DNA from: Physcia stellaris
Lineage: Eukaryota; Ascomycota; Lecanoromycetes; Caliciales; Physciaceae
DNA length: 64,000 nt
Assembly: GCA_018902385.1 (NCBI GenBank)
Contig: JABSSW010000011.1
Span: 248,001-312,000 of the forward strand
Reading direction: 5' to 3'
Under the pieces are notes generated by a model. The model had not been told where the DNA came from. It did not search any database and saw nothing but the letters and a program-made list of their open reading frames with translations. Position 1 is the stretch's first letter. Each line of letters starts with the position of its first letter. The position numbers and the translations under genes were made by a program. Shown in pieces: positions 60,463 through 64,000 of the stretch.

Positions 60463-61929
60463 TCAACCCCGCCCATCTGTGGGATCAGGATCTTCGTCGC
60501 TGTTGACGCTCGGATCACTTTCTGCATCGCTGCCTTCTTGATGTACCATAGCGTCGAGACCATCCATCTCCCCTCCTATCAGAGGCGCCCGCTCTCCTTT
60601 CGGTCTTGAATAGTGGCTTCCGACGCTGATGAACGCAACCGACAGGCCGTGTACCATGATTGAGCCAAGTATGATGAAGCAGACAATCGGGTAAATCGTC
60701 TCAATGGCAACCTTGTTCGGATGGTGTGCCGGAGGGTGTGGTAGCGGTAATGAAGTATCGGTCTCTAGATGAGCGGTAGCTTCTATGACCAGGAATAGCG
60801 CTCCAAGCCCCATAGGACCGAAATGCCCACAAAAGAGTGCCTCCCTGTAAGTTTTGATATCGGGTATCCAACGCTTGAGAGCTAAGACGATGGGTAGCCG
60901 ACGGAACAGGAGAATTAAAACCAGAAGCCCGACCAGCTTCCACGGCGAGAATTCCGGGGTAAATTCGGTTGCTACGAATTTATCCCAGGGAATTATGGCT
61001 CCGAAATAGACGAACATCGATGCGTTAAGAAGCAGATCGAGGATGTCAGGTAAATGAGCATCTTTCGTCTTGTTTGCAAACCAGCCGTCCCAAGCAAAAC
61101 CTGTGCCAGCGCCGAAAGCAAGAAGGAAGTCATCAGTGCCTAACGTGCTAGCAACACCTGTGCAGAAAAGGGCCATCAAGAAATAGAAGACAAAGAAGAA
61201 GGATGATCCAACGTATGAGCTACCGTGTGCTATCCGCAGAGCGTGGTTAGCAGACACACCTATGATGGCGCCTAAGACTGTCCCAAAGAGACATTGCCAC
61301 AATAGTGTACCCAGGACCCATTCTTTGATGGCCGAGCCTGCCGATTGCTGGACCAGGAAATAGATCCCGATGTAAAGAAAGGGAAACGAGATTCCATCAT
61401 TACATCCTGATTCCGCGGAGAGCATGTGGCGGAGTCTTCTTGGTACCCGATGTGCGAACTGTGATGTATTGAGAACGCTAGCAGCGAGCACAGGATCCGT
61501 AGGAGTCAAGCAAGCACTGACAATGAGTGCAGTGGTGAACTCTGTCTTGAAAATCAAGTAGACGAACAATGCGCTGACAAGCCAACCGAAGGTCATCACG
61601 GGGCCGAGCAGCATGGCCACACTGCGCCAGTGCCTGGTGAAATATTTCCGAGGCAACTCGACACCGACAGCGAATACCTGGACAGACAGTATGAGTCGCG
61701 TCGCCTCTTGAGTGATATTGTCTTCCCATCCCCAACTCGTTGGATCTATCACATCCAGGCTTTCAGGCCCGAAGATGATACCTATGAGAGTGGCCAAAGG
61801 TGGTTCTGAAAGATGCAATCGATTTCTTATGAACTGGGAGAAGAGCACGTAAAGTATGAGGAAAGTGGACAGGATGAGGTAAGTGAGATGAGTTGGGGTC
61901 GGCTCGAGCTGTTTGTCGATCCATGCCAT
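60463..61929 (-). CDS. Plasma-membrane Na+/H+ antiporter, NHA1/Sod2 type (CPA1)
   Basis: Exports Na+ (and often K+) in exchange for protons at the plasma membrane, supporting salt tolerance and pH balance. Single exon, 488 residues, starting at ATG 61929 (MAWIDKQLEPTPTHL). About 12 membrane segments. Diagnostic blocks: EPPLATLIGIIFGPESLD, VFAVGVELPRKY, ACLTPTDPVLAASVL, and the ion-binding AESGCNDGISFPFLYI with the paired Asp. GTDDFLLAFGAGTGFAWDGWF and YREALFCGHFGPMGLGALFL are also typical. The C-terminal tail is short and acidic (SDAESDPSVNSDEDPDP), much shorter than the long tail of yeast Nha1, so it is closer to S. pombe Sod2 in size. It is divergent from the aminotransferase gene. Confidence 0.92.
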   Translation of the reverse strand: MAWIDKQLEPTPTHLTYLILSTFLILYVLFSQFIRNRLHLSEPPLATLIGIIFGPESLDVIDPTSWGWEDNITQEATRLILSVQVFAVGVELPRKYFTRHWRSVAMLLGPVMTFGWLVSALFVYLIFKTEFTTALIVSACLTPTDPVLAASVLNTSQFAHRVPRRLRHMLSAESGCNDGISFPFLYIGIYFLVQQSAGSAIKEWVLGTLLWQCLFGTVLGAIIGVSANHALRIAHGSSYVGSSFFFVFYFLMALFCTGVASTLGTDDFLLAFGAGTGFAWDGWFANKTKDAHLPDILDLLLNASMFVYFGAIIPWDKFVATEFTPEFSPWKLVGLLVLILLFRRLPIVLALKRWIPDIKTYREALFCGHFGPMGLGALFLVIEATAHLETDTSLPLPHPPAHHPNKVAIETIYPIVCFIILGSIMVHGLSVAFISVGSHYSRPKGERAPLIGGEMDGLDAMVHQEGSDAESDPSVNSDEDPDPTDGRG

Positions 61930-62434
61930 GGCGGACGTATCTCAAGGTAAAGAATCTCGGGATATGCTGATCAGAATGTGGAGTAATTGATGCTCTATGA
62001 AACGCTGGGCCTTCAGGTCAAGAAGATGTGCATGATACCGCTGTTTCCCCGGAGACGTTCAGAAGGAGTGGAATTATCTGAAGAATCGAATCTCCCAAGA
62101 GACTCCCAAGAAATGAGCCTTGGCAGGGTCCAAGAGCTTGATAGTATCACGACCGATTGAGTAAACCAATTATCCCGAGAGGACCGCTTCTACGTTAATA
62201 GCGAGGCAACGCATGCAGTTATGATGTTAGTGGTGGCCCTGGTGGGGTAGTGGCATTTAAACACGGTTATCAGCCCTAAAAAGACCCTGTATGCAGGTCC
62301 GATGTCGCAACGGCTGACAGGAGGTTTAGAATGGCTCTCGATTCCATGAATCATGTACCAACTGAAGTTCATATGCAGTGAAACCTCCCAATTAAGTCGA
62401 CCTGTACTAAGTCGGCGATCAAGATCCACCAGCC
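61930..62434. promoter_or_regulatory. Divergent promoter, Na+/H+ antiporter / aminotransferase
   Basis: About 500 bases between two divergent start codons. No particular site is claimed. Confidence 0.5.
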
Positions 62435-63674
62435 ATGGTTTTCCCGCCGCCACCCGTAGATACAATCGGTAGGGCCCTGTTAATGCATGCATAGAGTGGC
62501 AGCTAAAGTGTTTTAGACTGGAACGATGTTGGCTTTCGCGTTCGAGAAGGCACGTACTTAATTCTGACCACCTTAAGAACCAAGGCTGACGGTCCAACTT
62601 TCAGTCAATGGTCACATCGAGTCTCATTACAGCGTCAAAACGAAACAATGGAGCGAGCCAGAATTCATACGAGATCCTTTCATGAGGATACACGGCCTAG
62701 CACCGGGCTTAAACTATGGTCAGCAGGCCTATGAAGGCATGAAGGCCTTTCGAACCCCAAATGACCAAATTGCCATCTTTAGACCTTCGCAAAATGCTTC
62801 TCGCATGGCTCATTCTGCTTCCTTTATCTCCATGCCTTCCGTACCAAATGATCATTTTCTCAAATGCTCGCACTTAGCTGTCTCACTGAACGCTGGATAC
62901 GTACCTCCTTCAGGCCTCGGTGCAGCTTTGTACGTACGTCCGCTCCTTTTCGGTAGTTCGGCTCAGCTAGGTTTAAGTCCTCCAGACGAGTATACGTTCT
63001 GCGTCTACGTGATTCCTGTTGGTGTATACCATGGTGTACATCCAGTGGACGCCTTGATCCTCGAAGACTTTGACCGCGCCGCACCTGAAGGCACCGGTTC
63101 CGCGAAGGTTGGGGGTAACTATGCGCCCGTCTTACGGTGGAGTGAAAAGGCCAGGAATGAGGGATATGGCATTACGCTTCACCTTGACAGCAAAACAAGA
63201 AGCGAGATCGATGAGTTCTCGACATCTGGATTCATTGGCATCAGAGAGGATGGCGAGCAGATCACCTTGGTCGTACCTGACAGCAAAAACGTGATCAAGA
63301 GCGTGACCTCAGACAGCGTATGCGAAATTGCTAAGTCATTCGGCTGGAGCGTCGAATGTAGGCCAGTCAAGTACGAAGAGCTGCGATCCTTCGTAGAAGT
63401 CATGGCAGCTGGCACCGCCGCAGCCTTAGTCCCTATCAAATCAATTACCATGCAATCAAAGAAAGACAAGTTTGTGTATGGGGACAGTGACAAGCCTGGT
63501 GAGTATTGCGTCAAGCTTCTAACTACATTGCAAGGCATACAGCAAGGAAAGATCAAGGATACTTTTGGATGGTTGGATTATGTGAAGGAAGCTGAAGGTT
63601 ATTCCGAGCCAGCGTCCGTGAAGGGCGCTGAGGTGATGAACGGCAGCCCTAACATAGTCGACAAGCTACCGTGA
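62435..63674 (+). CDS. Class IV aminotransferase, branched-chain aminotransferase-like
   Basis: PLP enzyme of fold type IV, similar to branched-chain amino acid aminotransferases and to the ToxF-like enzymes of fungal secondary metabolism. Three exons: 62435-62468, 62517-62549, 62605-63674; 378 residues. The joins give MVFPPPPVDTID-WNDVGFRVRE-VNGHIESHYS, a conserved start. Core motifs: GLNYGQQAYEGMKAFR, the cofactor-lysine block GSAKVGGNYAPVLRW, FSTSGFIGI (Ser where many homologs have Asn), and EVMAAGTAAALVPIKSI. Intron 2 (62550-62604) begins GCACGT, not GT; the only nearby GT donor would put the next exon out of frame. No mitochondrial leader is seen, so a cytosolic form is likely. A single gene without neighbours of a pathway gives no hint of a toxin cluster. 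Confidence 0.88.
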
Positions 63675-64000
63675 GACTTCAGATATTGGATGGATCTGTA
63701 GTCTCCGATCTGACTGCTCCCTTGGGTTATTCCAGTAGATAGGGTAAATCATGTCCTCGTACTCTACTTTCCGAACACATAGGTATCATAGAATTTGCTG
63801 TGATGTCTCGAATGAAGAAGCGAGTGCTCATTTCCTGCCCAGACGGCTAGCTGTTGAAATACCATGATAAGTTGTATACATCTGATCACCCAAATTGTTA
63901 ACTGTATGATGTGGTATGACTAATAGTCTCTCACTAAGATTTTCTCGTAGCTTGACGTCAATCTGTAGAGTACACATTGAACATAATACGGAGATGCACA
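63675..64000. other. 3' flank of the aminotransferase gene
   Basis: About 325 bases to the window edge. Moderately AT-rich, nothing gene-like. Confidence 0.4.

Overview
The window reads as about 64 kb of nuclear chromosome from a filamentous ascomycete (Pezizomycotina). The evidence is the gene set (a Kip2/KipA-type kinesin, a CSI2-like protein, a Pho80-type cyclin, a Zn2Cys6 factor, a DH-BAR-SH3 Rho GEF, a DUF7703-like membrane protein), the many 40-100 nt GT..AG introns with CTRAC-like branch points, and roughly balanced base composition outside one element. I cannot fix the class or species.

Layout: a kinesin cut by the left edge (1-2808, +); a hypermutated hAT DNA transposon with a perfect 8-bp target duplication (3310-6291); a type II membrane glycosyltransferase-like gene (6941-8868, +); ERV2 sulfhydryl oxidase (9360-10213, +); a FAR1/WRKY-GCM1 zinc-finger protein (10558-11955, -); a 3-kb gene-poor stretch; a NEDD8/SUMO-type protease (15035-15997, +); a Chk2/Rad53 checkpoint kinase (16531-18824, +); a minisatellite; CSI2-like (20175-21392, -) divergent from FCF1 (21852-22545, +); a Kin4-like kinase (23030-25840, -); the Rho GEF (26881-32962, -); DGAT2 (34406-35882, -); a Zn2Cys6 transcription factor (36724-39329, -); a poorly defined coiled-coil ORF (41121-41626, -); ECM29 (41646-47263, -) divergent from the Pho80-like cyclin (48252-49647, +); an unrecognised basic coiled-coil protein (50315-52340, +); eIF3m (52736-54084, -); a small secreted protein (55338-56000, -); a multi-pass membrane protein (57058-58209, +); a possible small membrane protein (58833-59175, -); a Na+/H+ antiporter (60463-61929, -) divergent from a class IV aminotransferase (62435-63674, +).

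Most genes are unrelated housekeeping, cell-cycle, polarity and metabolic functions. I see no biosynthetic cluster or operon-like unit. Exon joins below were read by eye from splice signals, reading phase and family conservation; every multi-exon model adds up to whole codons except the kinesin and ERV2, each of which is one base short in a homopolymer.

The most unusual signal is the mutation pattern in the hAT element. It is AT-rich and looks like repeat-induced point mutation, but the surviving cytosines sit almost only before A or G. CpC/GpG is essentially absent, CpT/ApG is scarce, and CpA and CpG are kept. That is close to the reverse of the classic CpA-targeted signature, and usual TpA-based RIP indices would tend to miss it. 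Other points of note are a Zn2Cys6 domain spread over five exons, two of them 10 and 14 nt, with a GC-AG intron, and a second GC-AG intron in the aminotransferase.
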